Origin: CBDDKZ01 sp965230415
GTDB taxonomy: Bacteria > Bacteroidota > Bacteroidia > Cytophagales > JAAEPT01
Assembly: GCA_965230415.1 (NCBI GenBank)
Contig: CBDDKZ010000005.1
Coordinates: 2,852,001-2,916,000, forward strand
Direction: 5' to 3'
DNA: 64,000 nucleotides
Positions 16,302 through 23,665 of this stretch are shown in pieces (the stretch's first letter is position 1; the number at the start of each line of letters is the position of its first letter). A program made the position numbers and the translations under genes. Under the pieces are notes generated by a model. The model was given only the letters and a program-made list of their open reading frames with translations. It was not told the origin of the DNA and searched no databases.

Positions 16302-16692
16302 AGCTTACCTCCTCATTGTTAAGTTTTACTTGTGAAGTTAGTTGTTCGCCTTCATGCGAAAATTCCACATAAACAGCTACAGCTTTCCGCGTTGAAGGTT
16401 TGGTTAATTTATACCTTGTTTTTGTCCGTCCGAAAAAGGAAGGGAAAAGGCTTTTAATCCAACGAAAGAGATTGAATTTTTTCTTTAGATAAAATTCAAA
16501 AGTGATTTTTTTCCAGTCAAGCCATCGGTCTTTTTCCCACTCATCCGGATAGCCGGGATGTACGTTTATATGCGGTTCCGGGATGTGAAAATTTTCCCAG
16601 ATAGCCTTCTGGACAGTTACTCGGTTTGCGTGCATTTCATGCACTTCTCTTTTAATGAGTTCTATCCAAAAGTGTATGGAATATTTAAGCAA
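16279..16692 (-). CDS. hypothetical basic protein in DUF2589 operon
   Basis: 137 residues with many aromatic and basic residues (YLKKKFNLFRWIKSLFPSFF). The C-terminal half (TRYKLTKPSTRKAVAVYVEF, then SQVKLNNEEVSY) is beta-rich. No family recognised. It starts 18 nt after the smaller DUF2589 gene and overlaps the amidase gene by 23 nt, so it is surely co-expressed with both. A Met 19 codons further in (MHANRVTV) is an alternative start. Confidence 0.65.
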   Translation of the reverse strand: MLKYSIHFWIELIKREVHEMHANRVTVQKAIWENFHIPEPHINVHPGYPDEWEKDRWLDWKKITFEFYLKKKFNLFRWIKSLFPSFFGRTKTRYKLTKPSTRKAVAVYVEFSHEGEQLTSQVKLNNEEVSYEHLANC

Positions 16693-16710
16693 AACGACTA
16701 TTTTAAGCTT

Positions 16711-17280
16711 CTATTCTTCTTTTTCACGTTCGTTATCAACGCCCTGGAGCATCCATGTCATCACTTTACGTAAACCTTCCGGTGTTCCCGATTCACTGGC
16801 GTTCAATCGTACCGACATGCTTCCTGATTTGTTAACCGAATAATCGGTTGATTTTTTAGAAGAGAAAGAGCCGGATAAACCAATAGATCCTAAACCTCCG
16901 AAGATTCCGGCTTTGCCTTCAAGGCTCGACCCTGCTTCACGTTCTTTCTTTTCATCAAATACCTGATTGATTTCATACTCAAATTCAACGGACAGTGAAT
17001 CAATATTCAAACCTGGTACGTCAGTTATTGCTAATAAAGGAACTGAAACTTCCCTTTTAGAAGTGTTTTTTTTATTGGCGGCTCCTTCAGTTTTAGTAAA
17101 AACTTCGCGTTGAAATCGTTGGGGTTCTGCGTTGTTAAGTTTTTCAATGAAATCCAACCTTATTCCTGCAGCTACCTTTTGAGCATCTATAACTGCTGTT
17201 AAAGGTGCTGCAAGAATTTCTTTAAAAGGTATTTGTTTAAATTCGGCTGGTGTAAAAGTAATATCACGTTGTTTTGCCAT
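16711..17280 (-). CDS. DUF2589 domain protein (short paralogue)
   Basis: 189 residues. The N-terminal helix (PFKEILAAPLTAVIDAQKVA), the strand region VPLLAITDVPGLNIDSLSVE, the Gly-rich FGGLGSIGLSGSF segment and the closing GLRKVMTWML match DUF2589 proteins. No signal peptide or membrane helix. Function is unknown. It pairs with a longer paralogue 26 nt upstream that has the same N-terminal helix and the same ending (QGLSSLLTSL there), which suggests a hetero-oligomer. Confidence 0.75.
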   Translation of the reverse strand: MAKQRDITFTPAEFKQIPFKEILAAPLTAVIDAQKVAAGIRLDFIEKLNNAEPQRFQREVFTKTEGAANKKNTSKREVSVPLLAITDVPGLNIDSLSVEFEYEINQVFDEKKEREAGSSLEGKAGIFGGLGSIGLSGSFSSKKSTDYSVNKSGSMSVRLNASESGTPEGLRKVMTWMLQGVDNEREKEE

Positions 17281-17306
17281 AATATGATTGATTTAGTTCA
17301 AAATAT

Positions 17307-18038
17307 TTATTTTTCTATAATTCTTGCACTCTGTGTAAGTGAGGTCAATAAGCTGGATAGGCCTTGCGGTATAGGTGCGGCACCGACCTCTATATGGATT
17401 TTAATTCCTTTTGTTTCCTTGGTACTTTCTCCTGAGTCTATTTGTCCACTGATTCGCTTCCCATCTATAAATCGCCAGGGTGAATCAGACTGGCCAATTC
17501 TGTTCTTCTGCTTAGTGGAGTGTTGCTGGTTTTGGATTTCTGCTGACATAGAGAAGTCAAAAGTAGCTGCATTAATGGCCAGAGGTTGTACCGGGACAAG
17601 AGCCAGAGCGGGAATTTCTATGCGTTGTTCCACACCATTGCCATCTTTATATTCGAAGGGGATTTGATACAAATCATCTGTAAAACCAGCTTCTTCCAGG
17701 TCTTTTCTTAATTCGATTAACTCTTGTTCTTCATCGCTTGTCATGTCTGTTTGCTCTTGAAGTTCATTTCTTCTGAGCTTTTTTTTCATCAATGACCTAA
17801 ACTTTTCTAATTTGTCAAGTGCAGCTTCTTTGTCTAAATCGTTCAGATTGTCTTCGTTTTTGATGAGGCGTTTCTCTTCTTCATCGATTTCCTCTAAGCT
17901 CATATGTTCTTTGAACCCTAACTGTAAGATAAAACTCAAGAATGAGCGCGCAGATTGTACTTGAGCTTCAAAGAGGCTATTCAGGGGCGCAAGTATTGCG
18001 GTCGACAATGTGAATTTTTTATCGGATGCATTAGCCAT
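17307..18038 (-). CDS. DUF2589 domain protein (long paralogue)
   Basis: About 243 residues from ATG 18038 (MANASDKKFTLSTAILAPLN), which aligns with the start of the short paralogue. An upstream in-frame Met at 18095 would add 19 hydrophobic residues and is less likely. The protein has the DUF2589 N-terminal helix, an inserted highly charged coiled-coil-like stretch (about residues 55-115, EEIDEEEKRLIKNEDN), then IEIPALALVPVQPLAINAAT and a C-terminal helix. A TAnnTTTG-like box (TATTTTTG, 18048-18041) abuts the start codon, so the mRNA could be almost leaderless. Confidence 0.7.
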   Translation of the reverse strand: MANASDKKFTLSTAILAPLNSLFEAQVQSARSFLSFILQLGFKEHMSLEEIDEEEKRLIKNEDNLNDLDKEAALDKLEKFRSLMKKKLRRNELQEQTDMTSDEEQELIELRKDLEEAGFTDDLYQIPFEYKDGNGVEQRIEIPALALVPVQPLAINAATFDFSMSAEIQNQQHSTKQKNRIGQSDSPWRFIDGKRISGQIDSGESTKETKGIKIHIEVGAAPIPQGLSSLLTSLTQSARIIEK

Positions 18039-18121
18039 AACAAAAATACAAAAGTTTAGTATTCCAAATAAGTTGAAAACTGAAAATGAAAACAAGTATA
18101 TGTATTAAAAAACCTAAAAAT

Positions 18122-18137
18122 CAGGTATTTATACCTG
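18122..18137. terminator. hairpin with T-runs on both strands
   Basis: CAGGTATTTATACCTG is flanked by GGTTTTTT on the plus strand and by ATTTTTAGG on the minus strand. It probably ends the SRPBCC/ArsR transcript coming from higher coordinates. Confidence 0.55.
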
Positions 18138-18193
18138 GTTTTTTGGGCGTGATAATTACTTGTATCCAGACTCTTTTTGTCAAAGGTCAATAC

Positions 18194-18628
18194 TTAATGT
18201 GCGGTAAGAACGGCTATTTTTTCGAGCATACTTTTCCAGGCATCAGTACGTGTTTCAAAGTCAGGGGTGGGTGCTTCAAATTCCTGGACCATTCTTAGTT
18301 CTGATTGGTCATTTTGTATACGGCTTATGGAAAATGTGACTGTACTTTTGGGACGACCAGAGAGCCCGAGGTACTCATAGGAAAATTGTAATAAACTTGG
18401 TTTTTGAATAGCCAGGTAGGTACCGGTAATGGAAAAAACCGCTTCATTTTCTTTAAGCATTTTGATGCAATAGGTGCCGCCTGTTTTTAATTCGCTTTCC
18501 ACGCTTTCCACTGTCAGGTGCTGCGGTCCGAACCATTGAGCGATTAATGAAGGTGATGTTAAAAAATTGAAAAGTTGTTCAGGTGGACAGTTAAACAAGC
18601 GTTTAAGGTAAACTTTATTTTGGTTCAT
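18194..18628 (-). CDS. SRPBCC/AHSA1-type protein
   Basis: 144 residues. The sequence VYLKRLFNCPPEQLFNFLTS, AQWFGP, GGTYCIKM and TRTDAWKSMLEKI is the START/Bet v1-like AHSA1 family layout. These small proteins bind hydrophobic ligands. ArsR regulator plus AHSA1 gene is a common Bacteroidota pair, and here the two overlap by 14 nt. The ligand is unknown. Confidence 0.8.
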   Translation of the reverse strand: MNQNKVYLKRLFNCPPEQLFNFLTSPSLIAQWFGPQHLTVESVESELKTGGTYCIKMLKENEAVFSITGTYLAIQKPSLLQFSYEYLGLSGRPKSTVTFSISRIQNDQSELRMVQEFEAPTPDFETRTDAWKSMLEKIAVLTAH

Positions 18629-18953
18629 GCGGATTAATTTGCTTATTGATCAAGTGGTCCAGTTTGTCAAAAGATTCGTTCCAAAAATCGGAATAGTAGG
18701 AAATCCATTTCAGAGAGGTGTTAAGGCTGGCTTTGTTAAGCGAACAGATCATGAACTTGCCCTGACGTCTTTTGCTAAGCAGTCGCGCCTCTTCTAATAT
18801 TTTAATGTGCTTACTAAGAGCTTGGAAAGAAATAGAGAAAGACGAAGTCATCTCGAGGATGGATAAGTCTTTCTCATGAAGTATTTCAATAATTTTGCGC
18901 CGGTTTTTGTCAGCCAGTGCGGCAAAAACCTTATCTGTTTGTTCTGTATTCAT
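18615..18953 (-). CDS. ArsR-family winged-helix regulator
   Basis: 112 residues with KVFAALADKNRRKIIEILHE, the recognition helix region SFSISFQALSKHIKILEEA and a beta wing (LSKRRQGKFMICSL), the standard ArsR fold. No obvious metal-binding cysteines, so it may answer to an organic ligand or to its SRPBCC partner. It starts one nt overlapping the stop of the 102-residue protein. Two inverted repeats (19279-19298 and 19323-19344) of the ArsR operator type lie upstream of the operon, suggesting autoregulation. Confidence 0.85.
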   Translation of the reverse strand: MNTEQTDKVFAALADKNRRKIIEILHEKDLSILEMTSSFSISFQALSKHIKILEEARLLSKRRQGKFMICSLNKASLNTSLKWISYYSDFWNESFDKLDHLINKQINPHEPK

Positions 18954-19261
18954 TAAATGATGTCATAACCAGCATCCACAAGCGTTAGTTTTTCAGATTT
19001 CGGCGGAGTTATCGGGGCGCTATCTTTTAGTGCTGCTCGAAAAACCTTGAATTCTGGTAAATCTTGTAGTTTGGCCATGGTCTTTTCGTCTCTTGCGAAA
19101 TTAAGATGCACAAAAGTTTGCTCATCTTCAAGTTGAAATGTCGCGTATTTCATACCTTCAATAGGATTCTGTTTTAACTGAGTCATTACTTTGTTGACGT
19201 TTTTTTTATTGGTTTCAACGAATTCGGGCTTAACGGTGTATTGAACTTTTACAGCTTTCAT
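18953..19261 (-). CDS. small dimeric alpha-beta barrel-like protein
   Basis: 102 residues: VKVQYTVKPEFVETNKKNVN, MKYATFQLEDEQTFVHLNF, DLPEFKVFRAAL. The strand-helix-strand pattern resembles antibiotic-biosynthesis-monooxygenase-like (ABM) dimeric barrels, but I see no catalytic residues. First gene of the ArsR/SRPBCC operon, directly downstream of the twin operators. Function unknown. Confidence 0.6.
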   Translation of the reverse strand: MKAVKVQYTVKPEFVETNKKNVNKVMTQLKQNPIEGMKYATFQLEDEQTFVHLNFARDEKTMAKLQDLPEFKVFRAALKDSAPITPPKSEKLTLVDAGYDII

Positions 19262-19278
19262 AGTTTATCATTTTTGTT

Positions 19279-19298
19279 ATTCAACCGTGTGGTTGAAT
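19279..19298. promoter_or_regulatory. ArsR-type operator 1
   Basis: Perfect inverted repeat ATTCAACC-gtgt-GGTTGAAT, 18 nt upstream of the first start codon of the ArsR operon. Confidence 0.6.
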
Positions 19299-19322
19299 GT
19301 TTCAATATTAAGAAATAATAAT

Positions 19323-19344
19323 CATTCAACCAAAAGGTTTAATG
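19323..19344. promoter_or_regulatory. ArsR-type operator 2
   Basis: Near-perfect inverted repeat CATTCAACC-aaaa-GGTTTAATG, same core as operator 1 and centred 45 bp from it. Confidence 0.5.
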
Positions 19345-19378
19345 AATTATTATTTGAAAAGTGCCAAATTTTATCAAT

Positions 19379-19480
19379 AACCTTATAGGTATTTCAGTTA
19401 ACCTTCCAGGTATTTTGGCCAACCTTCCTCATATTGCAAGCAACCTTATAGGTTTCTTAATTTACCTTATAGGTGTTGAA
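19379..19480. repeat. 21-22 bp tandem repeat array, copy B
   Basis: Units start at 19379, 19400, 19421, 19442 and 19464 (periods 21, 21, 21, 22). Unit order and sequence match copy A at 6661-6740, with one extra unit. It lies between the end of the biosynthetic cluster and the ArsR operon. Confidence 0.8.
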
Positions 19481-19498
19481 AAATCAGGTTTCTGAGGT

Positions 19499-20107
19499 TT
19501 ATTCAGGTAATTCTTCTATTGTAATGTCTTGAATGTTAATGTCTTTAATCTCATCATCCAGTGCAATGGTGCATACGGTGCTATTGTTAAATAAATACAA
19601 AGTTTTTAAGAAGTAGTTGGTACCGTTCATCATGTATTTTCCGTCGTTTATAACTTCGGGATGATAACCAAGACTGCTAATACCATTACCATCCGCTTTG
19701 AGTACTGATTCAAATTTTGTCCATAATATGTAAAATTCAATGTTGGACAGAGGGAGCATGAATCGCCTTGAAAATATTCTTGTAAGCTTATAATCGAAGC
19801 TTTTTCGAATGATTTCTATATCTACCCCAATATTTCCCGTTTCGTTAAGAACAAGCACAAGCTTGTTTGCACTATAGCTCAGGTTAAAACTGAGATTATT
19901 ATCTATATAAGGTTTACCTTTAGCTTTTAGTTTTATGGCTTCCCGATCGATTTTTTTATTTAAATGTTTTTCAATTACATATTTCAGCAATGACCTACCT
20001 ATTTCTTTGCGCATTGTGTATAATTGCGGGAACTCTCCTTTGCTAAGATAATCTGGATTATGAGTTAATTCTAATTTGGGTAATTCCAGGGTATAAAGGT
20101 ATATCAT
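19499..20107 (-). CDS. 4'-phosphopantetheinyl transferase (Sfp type)
   Basis: About 202 residues from the ATG at 20107 (MIYLYTLELPKLEL). A second in-frame ATG at 20128 would add seven residues. The family signatures are present: NLSYSANKLVLVL, GVDIEIIRK (magnesium-binding Asp and Glu) and LWTKFESVLKADG (W-x-K-x-E-x3-K). It moves the phosphopantetheine arm from CoA to a Ser of carrier proteins. As last gene of the long minus-strand cluster it would activate the two carrier proteins at 28325-28585 and 34995-35243. Confidence 0.85.
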   Translation of the reverse strand: MIYLYTLELPKLELTHNPDYLSKGEFPQLYTMRKEIGRSLLKYVIEKHLNKKIDREAIKLKAKGKPYIDNNLSFNLSYSANKLVLVLNETGNIGVDIEIIRKSFDYKLTRIFSRRFMLPLSNIEFYILWTKFESVLKADGNGISSLGYHPEVINDGKYMMNGTNYFLKTLYLFNNSTVCTIALDDEIKDINIQDITIEELPE

Positions 20108-20193
20108 AGTTTGATAAAGGGGGGGCATGCAAAAAAGTTACCCATTGGGGTGCTTAAAAGGTCTAAGCAATCCCCATGAATAAAAGTAATAGA

Positions 20194-20607
20194 TTAGCAA
20201 CCACATTCCAATGGAATCAATTCTTCTCCGGAGTACGCTCCGTTGAGAACAGTCGGGTGTCCGTCTCGCTTCCACCAGTCAAGTCCTCCTAACAATTCCT
20301 TTACCTGAAAACCAAGTTTGCTCATATTTAATGCACCTTTTGTGGATGCATTGCAACCGATTCCATCGCAATAGGTGATGTATAGTATGTTTTTATCAAA
20401 ATCTTTGGTGCTTTCTTCGTTCATTTCTTTGTGTGGCAAATTAATAGCTCTGGGAATATGTTCTTTATCGTAAGCGCCGGAGCTTCGTGCGTCAATAACA
20501 ACGATATCATCTTCCGCCTTTAATGCTTGCGCGAGGTCCCATGAATCCGTTTCAAAAGCCAGTTTTTCGCTGAAGTGCTGTACCAATTGTTCCTGTGTCA
20601 TCTTCAT
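20194..20607 (-). CDS. rhodanese-domain protein
   Basis: 137 residues, single rhodanese domain: VVIDARSSGAYDKEHIPRAI and active loop TYCDGIGCNAS with the Cys nucleophile, ending GGLDWWKRDGHP. Predicted sulfurtransferase or persulfide carrier. It sits between the PPTase and the hydrolase in the cluster, so it may supply sulfur to the pathway or be a passenger. The C-terminus ends in CGC, which could also bind metal or be redox active. Confidence 0.75.
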   Translation of the reverse strand: MKMTQEQLVQHFSEKLAFETDSWDLAQALKAEDDIVVIDARSSGAYDKEHIPRAINLPHKEMNEESTKDFDKNILYITYCDGIGCNASTKGALNMSKLGFQVKELLGGLDWWKRDGHPTVLNGAYSGEELIPLECGC

Positions 20608-20728
20608 ATGATTTTAATTTAAAATTTACTCTTTAGTCTATCTGCGACAATCAGGTAAGTTTCTTTTTGAAAAAAGTGCCTACATACTGAAAAATTGGGC
20701 AGATCGTCTTCGTTGTTTAAAAAGTTTC

Positions 20729-21682
20729 CTAATTTATCTCATTAAATAATATTTTCATACTTTTTAACATCTGATTAAATGCTTTTTTACAAGCTTTAAT
20801 TTTTCCGGCAAATAAAAGGAAGTTATGAGGTAAGCTATCAAACTCTTCATATATAACCTTCTTGTTGTATTTTTTCGAAATTTCCAGAAACTGTCGTGCT
20901 TCATCGCGTAAAACATCGCATCCTGCAGCCCCCAGGTAAACCGGAATGTTTATTCTGTCGATGTCGTCGTTTAAAAACGACATATCTTGTATATTTTTTT
21001 CCCTGTTTTCACCAATAAACAGGTTCAAAAACCATTTCATCGTATCTGTATCCAAAAAGTAGTCCTCACCAAATTCTTTGTAAGAGGGAAAACTAAAACT
21101 AAAGTCCAATACGGGATATATAAGGTGTATCAGCTGCGGCTCTATTTCCAGTTTCCCATATAAATATAGTTGAAGGCATAAATTGCCTCCCACGCTATCG
21201 CCGCCTATTATGATTTTACCATTTGCAATGCAATGAGTGTTGCCACTGTTACAAATTAGCTTATACGCCGCTAATGAATCCTGAAAAGGAACGGGTGCAG
21301 GGAATTCGGGTGCTTTCCGGTACTCAACGGCTATTACATGACAATCGAGGTGAAGTGCAAGGTGCTCGCAAATGGTGTCATGCGATTCTATGTTATAAAG
21401 CACATAGCCACCTCCATGGAAATAGATGTAGATGGGTTTTTCTATGCTAAAGTCAGTTGAAAAGTACCTTGTTTTTAAAGTGTCTGCTGTTTTGTTAAAG
21501 AGTACTTCTTTGGATTTTACGCCTTCTAAAGGGGGTAGTTTCAGTAATTGTGCCATTTTCTGGGCGCTTTCACGAGCTTCAGTAACTTCCAAGTCATGAA
21601 TTCTTTTGGTGTTTTTTTGCTTACTGAGCTTCACCATCATTTTTAGCTGGCCATCGAGTTGTTGCGGTGTCTGGGTTTCCAT
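20729..21682 (-). CDS. alpha/beta hydrolase, hormone-sensitive-lipase family
   Basis: 317 residues. YFHGGGYVLYN (oxyanion HGGG), GGDSVGGNL (nucleophile Ser), a later Asp in AAGCDVLRDE and His in LPHNFLLF make the HSL-family triad. Predicted esterase or deacylase in the cytoplasm. It starts 4 nt after the preceding gene of the biosynthetic cluster, so a deprotection or release step is possible, for instance removing an acyl group added by the cluster GNAT. Confidence 0.75.
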   Translation of the reverse strand: METQTPQQLDGQLKMMVKLSKQKNTKRIHDLEVTEARESAQKMAQLLKLPPLEGVKSKEVLFNKTADTLKTRYFSTDFSIEKPIYIYFHGGGYVLYNIESHDTICEHLALHLDCHVIAVEYRKAPEFPAPVPFQDSLAAYKLICNSGNTHCIANGKIIIGGDSVGGNLCLQLYLYGKLEIEPQLIHLIYPVLDFSFSFPSYKEFGEDYFLDTDTMKWFLNLFIGENREKNIQDMSFLNDDIDRINIPVYLGAAGCDVLRDEARQFLEISKKYNKKVIYEEFDSLPHNFLLFAGKIKACKKAFNQMLKSMKILFNEIN

Positions 21683-21685
21683 AAT

Positions 21686-22636
21686 TTAGGCGCTTATATT
21701 GTTAGTCGGGGCAAAATTTTGCGCTTCGTCCATCATCCAGCATGCAAAAGAAGATTCTTCAACTTCTCTATTAACGAATGCCAACGGACCTAATACGGTA
21801 TCATATGTTTTGTTTTCGCTGATTTTAACTTCACTGCCTTCAATAGACTGGGATATTACTTGCAAGGCAGCAAATGTTTCTCCATAATATGTGCCGTAGC
21901 CTTCAGGGAACCTGGAGCTAAATAGTGCTGCAATTTCACTTGAATGAACCCTGTCCAAAAATGGTTTGTAACCATATACTTTGCACTTAAATGGCCTGTC
22001 GAAGTAGTTTTTGAATTGTTGATGAACGACATCGTCTGTGAAAACGAATACTCCCGAATGTGTATTTTTATGCTTTTCAAAGAAAGAAAGGCTGTTTTTG
22101 AAATTTCCTGAATATAATTTGATGTCGGCGACGGCGTTCTCTTCCACCTGTTTTAAAGGACTGCCTTCTAAATAACTTTCAATGCATTGTACCATGTTTA
22201 TTCCGTGATCCGATAAATCATGGTGAAGACTTATCGATTGTTCATAACCCGAGAGGTCATTCACAATAAATCGGGCAAGTCTCGAATCTTTACTGCATAT
22301 TCTGAAAGTGTGAGGGTAGATTTTTGGTAGATAATCGGCAGTGGCGGCTGGTAATAGAACCGGAAAATGGTGTCCTGCATAGGTTTGTAATGCGCCTTTT
22401 GCCGCTTCCGAAGCAAAATGTCCCACCACAGCTTTTACATTTTGTGCTAGCAGAAAGTCCGCTGCTTTTTTCCCTCCGGCATAGTTTGCTTCATCATTGC
22501 ACGATACAAGTTCAAAAGAATTGTTTTGTGTTGCGTTCCAATGTTCTACTGCGCCGATAAAAGTGTTGGTGTGTACGGAATATTGATCACCTTCGATTTT
22601 AGCGGAAATACCAATTTTAATTTTTTGTCGGTTCAT
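21686..22636 (-). CDS. periplasmic-binding-protein-like sensor without signal peptide
   Basis: 316 residues. IKIGISAKIEGDQYSVHTNT, CNDEANYAGGKKAADFLL, VKAVVGHFASEAAKGAL, FPVLLPAATADYLPK and the region with YGTYYGETFAALQV follow the type I periplasmic-binding fold (branched-chain amino-acid binding, Peripla_BP_6). The N-terminus is MNRQKIKIG with no signal sequence, so it is cytoplasmic. AmiC-like cytoplasmic sensors are one precedent. It lies in the middle of the cluster, 3 nt from both neighbours, and could bind an amino acid-like intermediate. Confidence 0.65.
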   Translation of the reverse strand: MNRQKIKIGISAKIEGDQYSVHTNTFIGAVEHWNATQNNSFELVSCNDEANYAGGKKAADFLLAQNVKAVVGHFASEAAKGALQTYAGHHFPVLLPAATADYLPKIYPHTFRICSKDSRLARFIVNDLSGYEQSISLHHDLSDHGINMVQCIESYLEGSPLKQVEENAVADIKLYSGNFKNSLSFFEKHKNTHSGVFVFTDDVVHQQFKNYFDRPFKCKVYGYKPFLDRVHSSEIAALFSSRFPEGYGTYYGETFAALQVISQSIEGSEVKISENKTYDTVLGPLAFVNREVEESSFACWMMDEAQNFAPTNNISA

Positions 22637-22639
22637 GGG

Positions 22640-23662
22640 TTATGCGTTTGTTAACTGCTGAGCAATATGCTTTCCATACGCCAAGGCATATTTATACCCT
22701 CTGCCAGACATTCCCGATACGGAATATACTCGCTCGGAACGCTGTTGGAACTCCGGCCTGAAAGACGAAGAGTAAGAGTCGTATCCCTGGAATCCATTCA
22801 CCGGATTGGAATGGAAATTTAGCAGTGTGTTAATTCTACTAACGGCATCTGACACTTGTTTGTCTCCATAGGGTTCAATCTCTGAAACATAATTACAATC
22901 CTGTATTGCACGGCTGCCACAGTATACTCCGAGGCTTTCTTCAGGGCGCAAATAAGTAGCTATTTCTTCGTCGATGATAGGAGCCTTTATTCTTGCGGTG
23001 TTTTTAACCAGGGTGAGAGGAATGGTTCTTACAAAATTGTCAGTTTCAAAATAGTCTCTTGTGTAAGCACCAAGTGCAAATACTACTTTGTCGGCACTAA
23101 ACGATGATGAATGCAGGTGTACCAATACCTCATTTGATTTTTCCTCGTATGATGTTACAGGGCAATTCTCCAGGCACGAATTACCCGAACTACGGACTCC
23201 TTCAGCCAGTCTTTGCGCTGTTAATTTCGGGTTTCCATATCCTCCCAGTGGCTCATATAATGCAATTTTATGCTGTGTATTGTTTAAATATGGGAGTTGT
23301 CGCCGTATTTCCTCTTGGTGAAGGATTTCCAGTGGATAATCATCTTTATCAAAAGATTTAATTCGTTTTTTGATGTCCTCTTCTTTATGCTTATTCATCA
23401 AATAGTAACATCCTGATATTGTGAAAGGGCTCGGTCCCACATAACGTGTATCCCAGTTTTTGATTTCCTGATACCCTTTGTAGTTCCAATCCATAAGCAC
23501 GGGGTCTTCGTCGTAGACTCTGACGATGCCCCTGGACCTTGAGGTGGCGCCACCACCGCCAATGGTATTTTTTTCCAATAGTAAAACTTTGGCGTTCATT
23601 TCAGCTAAATGAAAGGCGATGGCACTGCCTATAATCCCTCCACCAATTATGATATAATCCAT
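22640..23662 (-). CDS. DAO-family FAD oxidase, hydrazine-releasing candidate
   Basis: 340 residues. The dinucleotide fold DYIIIGGGIIGSAIAFHLAE, the GGGGATSRSRGIVR segment and the C-terminal GMSGRGYKYALAYGK are typical of the glycine/D-amino-acid oxidase (DAO) family. In the s56-p1 and triacsin-type pathways a DAO-family enzyme (Spb39, Tri27) oxidatively cleaves the N-N linked lysine-glycine adduct to free hydrazinoacetic acid. This gene lies directly after the MetRS-like gene (3-nt gap), so the same role is inferred. Confidence 0.8.
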   Translation of the reverse strand: MDYIIIGGGIIGSAIAFHLAEMNAKVLLLEKNTIGGGGATSRSRGIVRVYDEDPVLMDWNYKGYQEIKNWDTRYVGPSPFTISGCYYLMNKHKEEDIKKRIKSFDKDDYPLEILHQEEIRRQLPYLNNTQHKIALYEPLGGYGNPKLTAQRLAEGVRSSGNSCLENCPVTSYEEKSNEVLVHLHSSSFSADKVVFALGAYTRDYFETDNFVRTIPLTLVKNTARIKAPIIDEEIATYLRPEESLGVYCGSRAIQDCNYVSEIEPYGDKQVSDAVSRINTLLNFHSNPVNGFQGYDSYSSSFRPEFQQRSERVYSVSGMSGRGYKYALAYGKHIAQQLTNA

Positions 23663-23665
23663 GAT

